Of a stretch of 64,000 bases of DNA, positions 54,636 through 64,000 are shown piece after piece. Location of the stretch: positions 18,415-82,414 of the forward strand of contig NZ_MAQA01000018.1 in the NCBI RefSeq assembly GCF_001692445.1, written 5' to 3'. This DNA is from Oerskovia enterophila (lineage in GTDB: Bacteria > Actinomycetota > Actinomycetes > Actinomycetales > Cellulomonadaceae). The translations under genes and the position numbers were made by a program. Numbering within the stretch: the first letter of the stretch is position 1; each line of letters opens with the position of its first letter. The notes under the pieces were generated by a model that was not told the DNA's origin, ran no database searches, and saw nothing but the letters and a program-made list of their open reading frames with translations.

Positions 54636-55283
54636 ATGGTCCGCATCCTCGTCGTGGACAACTACGACTCGTTCGTCTACACGATCGTCGGGTACCTGAA
54701 CCAGCTCGGGGCCCGGACCGTGGTCGTCCGCAACGACGCGGTCCCGGCCGTGGGCGCGGACGGCCGGTTCCGGGACGGTGACGGCGTGTTCGACGGCGTC
54801 CTCGTGTCCCCCGGTCCCGGCACCCCCGAGGAGGCGGGGCAGAGCGAGGACGTGATCCGCGCGTGCGCGGCGTCCGGGACGCCCATGCTGGGTGTCTGCC
54901 TGGGGCACCAGGCCCTCGCCGAGGTCTACGGCGCGACCGTCACGCACGCCCCCGAGCTCATGCACGGCAAGACGAGCCCGGTCGTCCACGAGGACCTCGG
55001 CGTCCTCGCCGGCCTCCCCTCACCCTTCACCGCGACCCGCTACCACTCGCTCGCCGTGGTGCCCCAGACGGTCCCCGCCGAGCTCGTGGTCACGGCGACG
55101 ACCGAGAACGGGGTGGTGATGGGCCTGCAGCACCGCGACCTCCCGCTGCACGGCGTGCAGTTCCACCCCGAGTCCGTGCTCACCGAGGGGGGCCACCTGC
55201 TGCTCGCGAACTGGCTGACCGTGTGCGGGTCGCTCGACGCGGTCGAGCGCGCCCAGGGGCTCGCGCCCCTCGTGCGCCTCTGA
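54636..55283 (+). CDS. glutamine amidotransferase, aminodeoxychorismate/anthranilate synthase component II
   Basis: 215 residues from ATG 54636. It is a class I amidotransferase: R-I-L-V-V-D-N-Y-D-S-F-V-Y at the start, P-G-P-G-T-P-E-E-A-G, nucleophile Cys in L-G-V-C-L-G-H-Q-A, and His/Glu in V-Q-F-H-P-E-S-V-L-T. It gives ammonia from glutamine to make 4-amino-4-deoxychorismate (folate) or anthranilate. No component I gene is in the window. The position next to pknB matches M. tuberculosis trpG (Rv0013). It is convergent with pknB. Confidence 0.93.
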   Translation: MVRILVVDNYDSFVYTIVGYLNQLGARTVVVRNDAVPAVGADGRFRDGDGVFDGVLVSPGPGTPEEAGQSEDVIRACAASGTPMLGVCLGHQALAEVYGATVTHAPELMHGKTSPVVHEDLGVLAGLPSPFTATRYHSLAVVPQTVPAELVVTATTENGVVMGLQHRDLPLHGVQFHPESVLTEGGHLLLANWLTVCGSLDAVERAQGLAPLVRL

Positions 55284-55323
55284 GCGCTCCGCGAGGCTCG
55301 ACGACCCGCAGCTGAAGCACGAA

Positions 55324-55355
55324 GAGGGCCCGGCACCAGATGGTGCCGGGCCCTC
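55324..55355. terminator. bidirectional terminator between the amidotransferase gene and pknB
   Basis: Perfect 14-bp stem GAGGGCCCGGCACC with loop AGAT between convergent genes. Confidence 0.8.
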
Positions 55356-55416
55356 CTGACGTTCGTGGTCGACCGACGCCGTGCCGGCGCGGTCGACCAC
55401 GACTCGCATCAGTGTG

Positions 55417-57480
<2,064 letters not shown>

Positions 57481-59202
57481 TTAGGAATCCTTCGAGGTTG
57501 TCGGAGCCGAGGACGCAGAGGCCTCCGGCACAGTACTGAGCATCATCCCATCGCTGGACGTCGAGTCCTGGGACGAGTACAACGATCTGGTCACGGTCGC
57601 TGCGGCTGAATCGTCCGGGCCGTCCCCGCCACCCGTGACGAGGGTCGCCACGAGGACCACGAGCAGGAGGATCAGCAGGGCCACGAGCGGCCAGGACAGG
57701 CCCTTGGCGAACCCGCCGATCCGTTGTCCCGTCGTCGTCGAGGTGCGGCCACCCACAGGTTCCTGGGAGGCGCGTCGTCGTTCGGCGCGCGTCACCCCGC
57801 CCGGCTGGGCCCCCGCGAGAGCGGGAGCCGAGGACCCCGCGGTGCGCGACGTCGTCGGGCCTGCGTCCGGGCGCCGCGGACGAGAAGCCGCCGCGCCGTG
57901 CATCTCCCGGCGGGGCGGGTACGAGCGCGGGGCGGCAGCGGGCTCCGCTCCGCCCGCCGCGTCCGAGCGCTCCCAGGGGAGCGCCTGGCCAGGGTGCGCC
58001 GCATCCGACGACGGCGCGACCGACGGTGGAGGCGGCGGCGGAGGCGGAGGGACGGCCTGGCCGTCGTACGGGGCGTCGTCGCGCGCGACCGACGCGGCCG
58101 ACGCCGCAGAGGGAGCGGAGAGCGCCGAGTAGCCCGACGGCGCCGAGAGCGCCGAGTGCCCGGAGTGTGCGGACCAGCCGGAGGTGGCCGTCCCTGCGAC
58201 GTCGGCCGCCGGCGTCTGGCTGACCGTGGGCAGCGGGCGCGAGCGCAGCTCGGCGGGGATCTCGAGGGGCGTGGGCGAGCTGGGCGCGGGTGCGGCGCCG
58301 TGCCGTGCGGGCAGGGGGCGGCGCGAACGCCTGCTCCCGGAGGCAGCCCCGGACCGGGCCGTGGCCCCCCACGGGTCGCGCGCGATGGTCTCGGCCAGGT
58401 CGTCGAGCGTCTGGGCGAGCGCGGAGGCCGGCATGGGGCGCGCCTTGGGGTCCTTCGCGAGCATCGCGTAGATGAGCGAGGCCAACGACGGGTGCACGTG
58501 CGCGGGCAGCGGCGGCACCTTCTCGTTGACGTGCGCGACCGCGATGTCGACCGGGGTCGTGCCCGTGAACGGCCGGTTCCCCACGACCGACTCGTAGGCC
58601 ACGATCCCCAGCGCGTACACGTCGGACGCCCCGGTCGCGGCCTGGCCGATCGCCTGCTCGGGCGACAGGTACTGGGCCGTGCCCATGACCATGCCGGTCG
58701 CCGTCATGGGGATCTGGTTCGCCGCGAGCGACACCCCGAAGTCGGTGATCTTCACGACCCCCCGCGGCTCGAGCAGGATGTTGCCCGGCTTCACGTCGCG
58801 GTGGACGACTCCCGCGACGTGCGCGGCGTGCAGGGCGCGCGCCGTCTGCGCGAGGATCGGCAGCAGCTTGGCCGGCATGAGGACGGGCTCGCGCTCGAGC
58901 AGGTCCGCCATGGGCTCGCCCATGACGAGCTCCATGACGAGGAAGCCCGAGGCGTTCTGCTCGCCGTAGTCGTACATCTGGGCGATGTTCGGGTGCGACA
59001 GGGCCGCGCTGTTGCGTGCCTCGGTGCGCAGGCGCTCGAGGAAGTCCTCGTTGCCCGCGTACTCCTCGCGCAGCACCTTGACGGCGACCTCGCGGCCGAG
59101 CGCCTTGTCGTGGGCGACCCACACCTCGCCCATGCCGCCGATCGCGATGCGCCGGACCAGGCGGTAGCGGTCGCCGAGCCAGAGCCCCTCGACCGGCCTC
59201 AC
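57481..59202 (-). CDS. pknA: serine/threonine protein kinase PknA
   Basis: About 573 residues from GTG 59202, overlapping the pbpA stop by GTGA. The kinase domain (12-275) is complete: Lys42 in V-A-V-K-V-L, H134-R-D136, D154-F-G. The long juxtamembrane region (about 280-520) is Ala/Ser/Pro-rich with S-A-L-S-A-P repeats and a run of nine prolines. One membrane helix (WPLVALLILLLVVLVATLV) precedes a short Ser/Thr-rich extracellular tail. No PASTA domain. The stop TAA abuts the pknB start. It probably acts with PknB on growth and division targets. Confidence 0.95.
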   Translation of the reverse strand: MRPVEGLWLGDRYRLVRRIAIGGMGEVWVAHDKALGREVAVKVLREEYAGNEDFLERLRTEARNSAALSHPNIAQMYDYGEQNASGFLVMELVMGEPMADLLEREPVLMPAKLLPILAQTARALHAAHVAGVVHRDVKPGNILLEPRGVVKITDFGVSLAANQIPMTATGMVMGTAQYLSPEQAIGQAATGASDVYALGIVAYESVVGNRPFTGTTPVDIAVAHVNEKVPPLPAHVHPSLASLIYAMLAKDPKARPMPASALAQTLDDLAETIARDPWGATARSGAASGSRRSRRPLPARHGAAPAPSSPTPLEIPAELRSRPLPTVSQTPAADVAGTATSGWSAHSGHSALSAPSGYSALSAPSAASAASVARDDAPYDGQAVPPPPPPPPPSVAPSSDAAHPGQALPWERSDAAGGAEPAAAPRSYPPRREMHGAAASRPRRPDAGPTTSRTAGSSAPALAGAQPGGVTRAERRRASQEPVGGRTSTTTGQRIGGFAKGLSWPLVALLILLLVVLVATLVTGGGDGPDDSAAATVTRSLYSSQDSTSSDGMMLSTVPEASASSAPTTSKDS

Positions 59203-60662
59203 TTGTTCAACACCGCCTCCATGACGGCCTTGGCGATGGGGGCGGCCACGGCGCCGCCCGTGGCCTCGTTGCCGCTGTCCCCACCGTTCTCCACGATGAC
59301 GGCGACCGCGACCTGAGGGTTTTCGGCCGGGGCGAAGCCCGTGAACCAGGCGTGCGGGGCGGCGCCGCTCTGGTGCTCGGCCGTACCCGTCTTGCCCGCG
59401 ACCTGGACGCCGTCGATCTTCGCGGCCTTGCCCGAGCCGCCCTCGACCACGCTGATCATCATCGAGGTGAGCTGCGACGCGACGGTCGGCGAGACCGACG
59501 TGCGCAGGAGCGACGGCTCGTTCTGCTGGACCACGTCGAGGTCCGCGCCGCGCACGGTCGCGACGGTGTAGGGCGTCATCTGCTTGCCGCCGTTGGCGAT
59601 GGCCGCGGAGACCATGGCCATCTGGAGCGGGGTCACGCGGACGTCGCCCTGGCCGATCGAGGCACGCGCGAGCTGTCCCGCGTCGTCGGTGACCTCCGCG
59701 TCGGGGAAGTGGCTGGGCGTGACGGTCATGGGGATGCTGAGCTTCGAGTCGAAACCGAAGTCCTCCGCCTGGTCGCGCATCGCGTCGCCCCCGAGCGTCA
59801 CGCCCAGGTCCGCGAACGCGGTGTTGCACGAGATGCGCATCGCGTCGGCGAGGGTCTGCTCGCCCGTCGGGGAGCATCGCGCCCCGCCGAAGTTCTTCAT
59901 GGTCTGGGTCGAGTTCGCGTACGGGTACTCGTCCGGTGCGGGGATCACGGTCTCGGGCGTGTACTGACCGCTCTCGAGCGCGGCGGCCGCGGTCACGAGC
60001 TTGAACGTGGATCCCGGCGGGTAGGTGTTGCCGGAGATCGCGCGGTTCACGAGCGGGTCGTCGTCCGCGTTGATGAGCGAGGTGTAGGCCTCGCGCGCGG
60101 CCTTGGTGTCGTGGGTCGCGAGCAGGTTGGGGTCGTACGACGGCTTGGAGACGAGCGCGAGGATCTTGCCCGTCGTCGGCTCGATCGCGACGACCGCGCC
60201 GCGCTGGTCGCCCAGGGCGTCGTACGCGGCCTGCTGGGCTGCGGGGTCGATCGTCAGCTCGACGGACGCGCCCTGGGGCTTCTTGCCCGTGATGAGGCCC
60301 TGGAGGCGGTCGATCCACAGCGTGCTGGCCTGGCCGTTGAGGAACTCGTTCTCGGTGCGCTCGATCTCCTTGGTCCCGTTGACGATCGAGAAGAACCCGG
60401 TGACGTGGCCGTACAGGGGCCCGTTCGTGTACGAGCGCTGGTAGCCGTACGGGTCGTCGATGGGGGTCGAGAGGGCCACCGACTCCCCCGCGACGACGAT
60501 CGGGCCGCGGAAGTTCCCGTACTCCTGGTAGATCTGGCGGACGTTGCGGGGGTCGTTGTTGAGCGAGTCCGCCTGGACGAACTGGATGTAGGTGGTCGAG
60601 ACCATGAGTGCCAGGAACATGACCAGCACGACGGTCGCCACTCGGCGCAGAGGGACGTTCAC
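59199..60662 (-). CDS. pbpA: class B penicillin-binding protein PbpA
   Basis: About 487 residues from GTG 60662, coupled to the RodA gene by GTGA. An N-terminal membrane anchor (9-28) leads to a dimerisation domain (about 50-135) and the transpeptidase. Ser218-T-F-Lys221, S278-C-N280 and K424-T-G426 are all present. It cross-links glycan strands made by its SEDS partner, encoded just upstream. The length and the PPGSTFKL motif match the PbpA group of Actinobacteria rather than FtsI of the dcw cluster. Confidence 0.95.
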   Translation of the reverse strand: MNVPLRRVATVVLVMFLALMVSTTYIQFVQADSLNNDPRNVRQIYQEYGNFRGPIVVAGESVALSTPIDDPYGYQRSYTNGPLYGHVTGFFSIVNGTKEIERTENEFLNGQASTLWIDRLQGLITGKKPQGASVELTIDPAAQQAAYDALGDQRGAVVAIEPTTGKILALVSKPSYDPNLLATHDTKAAREAYTSLINADDDPLVNRAISGNTYPPGSTFKLVTAAAALESGQYTPETVIPAPDEYPYANSTQTMKNFGGARCSPTGEQTLADAMRISCNTAFADLGVTLGGDAMRDQAEDFGFDSKLSIPMTVTPSHFPDAEVTDDAGQLARASIGQGDVRVTPLQMAMVSAAIANGGKQMTPYTVATVRGADLDVVQQNEPSLLRTSVSPTVASQLTSMMISVVEGGSGKAAKIDGVQVAGKTGTAEHQSGAAPHAWFTGFAPAENPQVAVAVIVENGGDSGNEATGGAVAAPIAKAVMEAVLNK

Positions 60663-62266
60663 GGGGTCTTCCACTCGGTGTCTTCGATGATCTCGGTGGC
60701 TCCGGTGTCCGGGCCACCGCCGACCTCGGGCAGTGCGGTGCGGACGACCTGCGTGGGCTGGTCGTCCGGGAGCGCGCCGTGCGCCCCGGGTTCACGCTGC
60801 CCGACGGCGGAGCGCCCGTCCGCGAGGTCGGCGGCGCCGTGGGCGCCGGCCTGGACCGCGACGGGCTGGGGGCCCGTGTCCGGACGCTCGGTCGCGCGCG
60901 ACGGGGCGACCTGTCCCCGCACGGGCAGGGAGGACGGCCGGCGCGCGTTGTCGGAGATGCGCAGCAGGAGCCCGACCACGAGCCAGTTCGCGAGCAGCGA
61001 CGACCCGCCCTGCGCGACGAACGGCATGGTCAGACCCGTGAGGGGGATGATCCGGGTGATCCCGCCGATGACGACGAAGAGCTGCCACGCCATGACGAAC
61101 GCGAGGCCCCCCGCGAGGAGCTTGCCGAACCCGTCGCGGACGCCGATCGCGGTGCGCAGACCGCGCTCGACCAGGATGAGGTACATGACCAGGATCGCGA
61201 GCAGCCCCGTGAGCCCGAGCTCCTCGCCGAGCGAGGTGTAGATGAAGTCGGAGAACGAGTACGGCACGAGGCGGGGGTAGCCCTCGCCCCAGCCCGTGCC
61301 CGTGAGCCCGCCGTTGGCGAGGCCGAACATGCCGCCCACGAGCTGGCCCGAGCCGCCCGGGTCACGACCGTAGATCTCCGGGTCGAGGGGGTGGAGCCAG
61401 ACGTCGACGCGCGCCTGGACGTGCGGGAACGCCGAGGCCGCGACGACCGCGCCCACGGCGAACATGCTCAGACCGATCGCGACCCAGCTGAACCGCTCGG
61501 TCGCGATGTACAGCATGGCCACGAAGAGGCCGAAGAACAGGAGGGAGGTCCCCAGGTCGCGCTCGAAGATGAGCACGGCGAGCGACGCGGCCCAGACGAT
61601 GACGAGCGGCCCGAGGTCGCGCAGGCGCGGGAGCTGGAGCCCGAGGACCTTGGGACCGGCGAGCGCGAGCGTGTCCCGGTTGGTCACGAGGTAGCCCGCG
61701 AAGAAGATCGCGAAGGCGATCTTGGCGAACTCCGCGGGCTGGAGCGACATGCCGGCGATGTTGACCCAGATGCGGGCGCCGTTGATGTTGCGCCCGATCA
61801 CGGGGAGCAGAGGCAGCACGACGAGCACCAGGCCGACGATCATGGCCGTGTACGAGTACTTCCGCAGGGTCCGGTGGTCCTTGAGGAGCCACACGACCAC
61901 GCACGCCGCGACGACGCCCAGAGCCGTCCACATGAGCTGCTTGGACGCGAGGTCCTGGTCGCGGCCCACGATCTTGCCGCCGATGTCGATGCGGTTGATC
62001 ATCCCGAGGCCGATCCCGTTGAGGGCGATCGTGACCGGCAGGATGACCGGGTCGGCGTAGGGCGCCTTGAGGCGCAGGACCACGTGGCCGACGACGGCGA
62101 GCGCGACGAGTCCCGCGCTGTAGACGTAGAAGTTGGTGGGCAGCTCGCCCAGCATCGACAGCCCCACGGACGCGTAGGCCCCGATGCCGAGGGCGAGGGC
62201 GAGCACGAGCAGGCCTGCCTCGGCCCGCCGCGAGGGACGTACCTCGTGGGGCTCGACGGTCGCCAT
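60659..62266 (-). CDS. rodA: SEDS-family peptidoglycan polymerase RodA/FtsW
   Basis: About 535 residues from ATG 62266 (GTG 62269 is also possible), touching the pstP stop. About ten to twelve membrane helices. The SEDS motifs are present: Q-P-A-E-F-A-K-I-A, R-D-L-G-T-S-L-L-F-F-G, then G-S-G-Q-L-V-G-G-M-F-G-L-A-N-G-G-L-T-G-T-G-W-G, and G-G-I-T-R-I-I-P-L-T-G-L-T-M-P-F. It polymerises lipid II with PbpA. A cytoplasmic C-terminal tail of about 90 polar residues follows the last helix and could be a kinase target. Confidence 0.95.
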   Translation of the reverse strand: MATVEPHEVRPSRRAEAGLLVLALALGIGAYASVGLSMLGELPTNFYVYSAGLVALAVVGHVVLRLKAPYADPVILPVTIALNGIGLGMINRIDIGGKIVGRDQDLASKQLMWTALGVVAACVVVWLLKDHRTLRKYSYTAMIVGLVLVVLPLLPVIGRNINGARIWVNIAGMSLQPAEFAKIAFAIFFAGYLVTNRDTLALAGPKVLGLQLPRLRDLGPLVIVWAASLAVLIFERDLGTSLLFFGLFVAMLYIATERFSWVAIGLSMFAVGAVVAASAFPHVQARVDVWLHPLDPEIYGRDPGGSGQLVGGMFGLANGGLTGTGWGEGYPRLVPYSFSDFIYTSLGEELGLTGLLAILVMYLILVERGLRTAIGVRDGFGKLLAGGLAFVMAWQLFVVIGGITRIIPLTGLTMPFVAQGGSSLLANWLVVGLLLRISDNARRPSSLPVRGQVAPSRATERPDTGPQPVAVQAGAHGAADLADGRSAVGQREPGAHGALPDDQPTQVVRTALPEVGGGPDTGATEIIEDTEWKTP

Positions 62267-63669
62267 CACGGGGCCGCCGGCGGGTCGGTCGTGGTCTCGG
62301 TCGTGGTGCCGTCGGCGGGGGCGGCAGGGTCCGTCGCCGGGTCGACCGGGGGCGTGGTCGCGCCGGTGCCCGCGGGCTCCTGCGCGCTCGCGTCGGCCTC
62401 GGCCCGGGCGTCGGCGACGAGGCGCGTCGCGCGGTCCCGGGCGTCGTCGATCGACGTGGCGCTGATGGTCTCGGTGAGCCGGTCGACGACGTAGGGCGGC
62501 AGGTCGTCGACCTTGTCCCCCGTGAGCTCGATCGGGGTCGAGAGCGTGAGGGGACCCGCGCTGGTCGGGATGCCCCGGAAGACCGCGACCTGGCCGTCGG
62601 ACACGCCCACGTAGTACTGCTGCTGCGTCCACCGGTAGCCGTACAGGCCGACTGCGCCGACCACCGCGATGATCGCGATCGTCACGACGGGCGCGATCCA
62701 GCGGCGCGACCGCTTGCCGGGGCGGACGTCGGAGTCGTCGCCCGCAGCATCCGTGCCGTCCTGGGGGGTCTCGGCGGTGTCGGCCGAGGCCTCCGGGGAC
62801 TCCTCGGCCGAGGCCGTGGCGACGAGCGTGGCCGCGCGCGCGGCGGGGCCGTCCTGCGCCGAGGTCGGGCGGTCGCGGTCGATCGCGGCCGAGCCGACGA
62901 CGACCGGCACGGTGGACGGGCCCGCGCCGTCGGCCAGGGTGTCCAGGTCGACGACGTCGGCCACGACGACCGTCACGTTGTCGGTGCTGCCGGCCCGGAG
63001 CGCGAGCTGGAGGAGGTGGTCGGCGCACTCGTCGGTGTCCGCGACGGTGCTCAGGGTGTGCTCGAGCGTCTCGATGCTCACGAACCCCGACAACCCGTCG
63101 GAGCAGAGCATCCAGCGGTCGCCGGGGCGCGCCTCGCGTACCGACATGTCCGGTGTGAGGTCGACGTCGAAGTCGCCGAGGACCCGCATCACGACGTTGC
63201 GCTGCGGGTGGTACTCGGCCTCCTCCGGGGTGATGCGGCCCGTGTCGACGAGGTGCTGGACGAACGTGTGGTCGGTCGTGACCTGGTTCAGGACACCGTC
63301 GCGCAGCAGGTACGCGCGGGAGTCGCCGAGGTGCGCCATCGCGAGGGCGTTGCCGCTGCGCAGGATCGCGGTGACCGTGGTCCCCATGCCGGCGAGCTCG
63401 GGGGTCAGCTCGCTGCGCTCGACCAGGTCGAGACGCGCGCTGTCGATCGACGCCTCGAGGTGGGACAGGGCGTCGTCGGGCCCGTGCGACTCCCCGTCGA
63501 GAGGCGCGAGCGCCGCGATGGCGAGCGAGGACGCGACGTCGCCGCCCGCGTGCCCGCCCATGCCGTCCGCGACGACGAGGAGGTGCGGACCCGCGTACCC
63601 GGAGTCCTGGTTGTTCGACCGGACGAGGCCGACGTCGGAGACCGCGGCGTACCTGAGTGCGATGTTCAT
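62266..63669 (-). CDS. pstP: PP2C-family serine/threonine phosphatase PstP
   Basis: 467 residues from ATG 63669. The PPM/PP2C motifs are R-S-N-N-Q-D-S, V-V-A-D-G-M-G-G-H-A-G-G, L-A-H-L-G-D-S-R-A-Y and L-C-S-D-G-L, with the metal-binding Asp residues in place. A variable linker, one membrane helix (WIAPVVTIAIIAVVGAVGLY) and an extracellular domain of about 100 residues follow, ending in a Pro/Thr-rich tail. It dephosphorylates PknA/PknB and their substrates. It lies between the FHA gene and rodA. Confidence 0.96.
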   Translation of the reverse strand: MNIALRYAAVSDVGLVRSNNQDSGYAGPHLLVVADGMGGHAGGDVASSLAIAALAPLDGESHGPDDALSHLEASIDSARLDLVERSELTPELAGMGTTVTAILRSGNALAMAHLGDSRAYLLRDGVLNQVTTDHTFVQHLVDTGRITPEEAEYHPQRNVVMRVLGDFDVDLTPDMSVREARPGDRWMLCSDGLSGFVSIETLEHTLSTVADTDECADHLLQLALRAGSTDNVTVVVADVVDLDTLADGAGPSTVPVVVGSAAIDRDRPTSAQDGPAARAATLVATASAEESPEASADTAETPQDGTDAAGDDSDVRPGKRSRRWIAPVVTIAIIAVVGAVGLYGYRWTQQQYYVGVSDGQVAVFRGIPTSAGPLTLSTPIELTGDKVDDLPPYVVDRLTETISATSIDDARDRATRLVADARAEADASAQEPAGTGATTPPVDPATDPAAPADGTTTETTTDPPAAP

Positions 63670-63675
63670 GGCGCG

Positions 63676-64000
63676 CTACCGCTGCAGCTCGACGATGCTC
63701 TGCCCCACCCGCACGCTCACTCCTGGGGCGAGGGGCTGGATCCCGGTGATGCGCTGCTCGTTGATGTAGGTGCCGTTCGTCGAGCCGAGGTCCTCCACGT
63801 ACCAGGTGCCACCCTGCGGGAAGATCCGGGCGTGCCGGGACGACGAGTAGTCGTCGTCGAGGACAAGGGTGCAGCTCGGGGCGCGGCCCAGCAGGATCGA
63901 GGACGCGGAGAGCGGGACCGTGGTCCCGCGCAGCGGGCCCGCGGTCACGACGAGCCGGGAGGGCCCGGTCGGGGCCGGGGACGCGGGAGCAGCGGGGGAC
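63676..64000 (-). CDS. fhaB: FHA-domain protein, FhaB-like (N-terminus outside the window)
   Basis: The frame is open to the window edge; the first 18 visible residues are Pro/Ala/Ser-rich. The FHA domain is complete: I-L-L-G-R-A-P-S-C-T-L-V-L, D-Y-S-S-S-R-H-A-R-I and D-L-G-S-T-N-G-T-Y-I-N. Here the Arg, Ser, His and Asn form the phosphothreonine pocket. It reads PknA/PknB phosphorylation in the envelope machinery. It overlaps nothing; six bases separate it from pstP. The start cannot be fixed because the window ends. Confidence 0.92.
   Translation of the reverse strand, partial: SPAAPASPAPTGPSRLVVTAGPLRGTTVPLSASSILLGRAPSCTLVLDDDYSSSRHARIFPQGGTWYVEDLGSTNGTYINEQRITGIQPLAPGVSVRVGQSIVELQR

Noticed and set aside
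59203..60795. N-terminal extension of the pknA frame
   Set aside because: It overlaps pbpA in another frame and is Arg/Pro-rich; kinase homology starts at GTG 59202.

Overview
The window is high-GC (roughly 70%) actinobacterial chromosome containing the replication origin. In the long genes almost every third codon position is G or C. The gene order closely follows the origin region of Mycobacterium tuberculosis (ino1-padR, ponA, rpsF-ssb-rpsR-rplI-dnaB, cca-nudix-murJ, trxBA, parBA-rsmG-jag-yidC-rnpA-rpmH, dnaA-dnaN-gnd-recF-gyrBA, tRNA-Ile/tRNA-Ala, ppiA, crgA, pknBA-pbpA-rodA-pstP-fhaB). Flavour genes (DUF6049, DUF6518, DLW-39, two MFS exporters, no mycolate genes) suggest a member of the Micrococcales, perhaps Cellulomonadaceae or Promicromonosporaceae. 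I cannot name a genus from sequence alone.

Layout. 1-2.2 kb: the end of an alcohol dehydrogenase, a two-domain carboxymuconolactone decarboxylase-like protein, a DUF2255 protein and a small membrane protein. 2.3-11.3 kb, mostly minus strand: dnaB with an intein, a MATE exporter on the plus strand, the rpsF-ssb-rpsR-rplI operon and a bifunctional penicillin-binding protein. 11.5-17 kb: a PadR regulator with a palindromic operator in operon with inositol-phosphate synthase, a repeat-rich gap and two MFS transporters. 17-25.5 kb: cca, and divergently a tightly overlapping nudix-DUF6049-murJ-pseudokinase unit for the cell wall. 25.5-29.7 kb: trxB-trxA behind a SigR-type promoter, an aminotransferase and an ATP-grasp ligase. 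29.7-36.1 kb, minus strand: parB, parA, rsmG, jag, yidC, yidD, rnpA, rpmH, with five parS sites.

36.1-43.5 kb is the origin: dnaA, then a 1.36-kb gene-free stretch whose last 450 bp carry the DnaA-box array (oriC), then dnaN, gnd, recF and a DciA-like gene. gyrB and gyrA follow, then a DUF3566 membrane protein, tRNA-Ile, a 39-residue peptide gene, tRNA-Ala, an Ala-rich membrane-anchored protein, cyclophilin, rhomboid, crgA, DUF881 and a glutamine amidotransferase. 55.4-64 kb, minus strand: the Ser/Thr-kinase and elongation/division operon fhaB-pstP-rodA-pbpA-pknA-pknB.

The genes cooperate in three programmes. One is initiation and segregation (dnaA, dnaB, dciA, dnaN, gyrase, ParABS). One is envelope growth and its phospho-control (ponA, murJ, pseudokinase, PknA/B, PstP, FHA protein, PbpA, RodA, CrgA). 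One is translation, membrane insertion and redox housekeeping. I saw no phage, insertion sequence, CRISPR array or defence island. The less ordinary signals are two DnaA-box clusters outside oriC (5.15-5.23 and 52.97-53.04 kb), the DnaB intein with an added helix-turn-helix-like segment, parS sites fused to terminators or read as V-S-R-E(-T) codons, a long inverted repeat between gyrB and gyrA, a PadR operator, a repeat-dense gap after ino1, a rhomboid gene without a standard start at its best-placed ribosome site, and a probable lost sortase.
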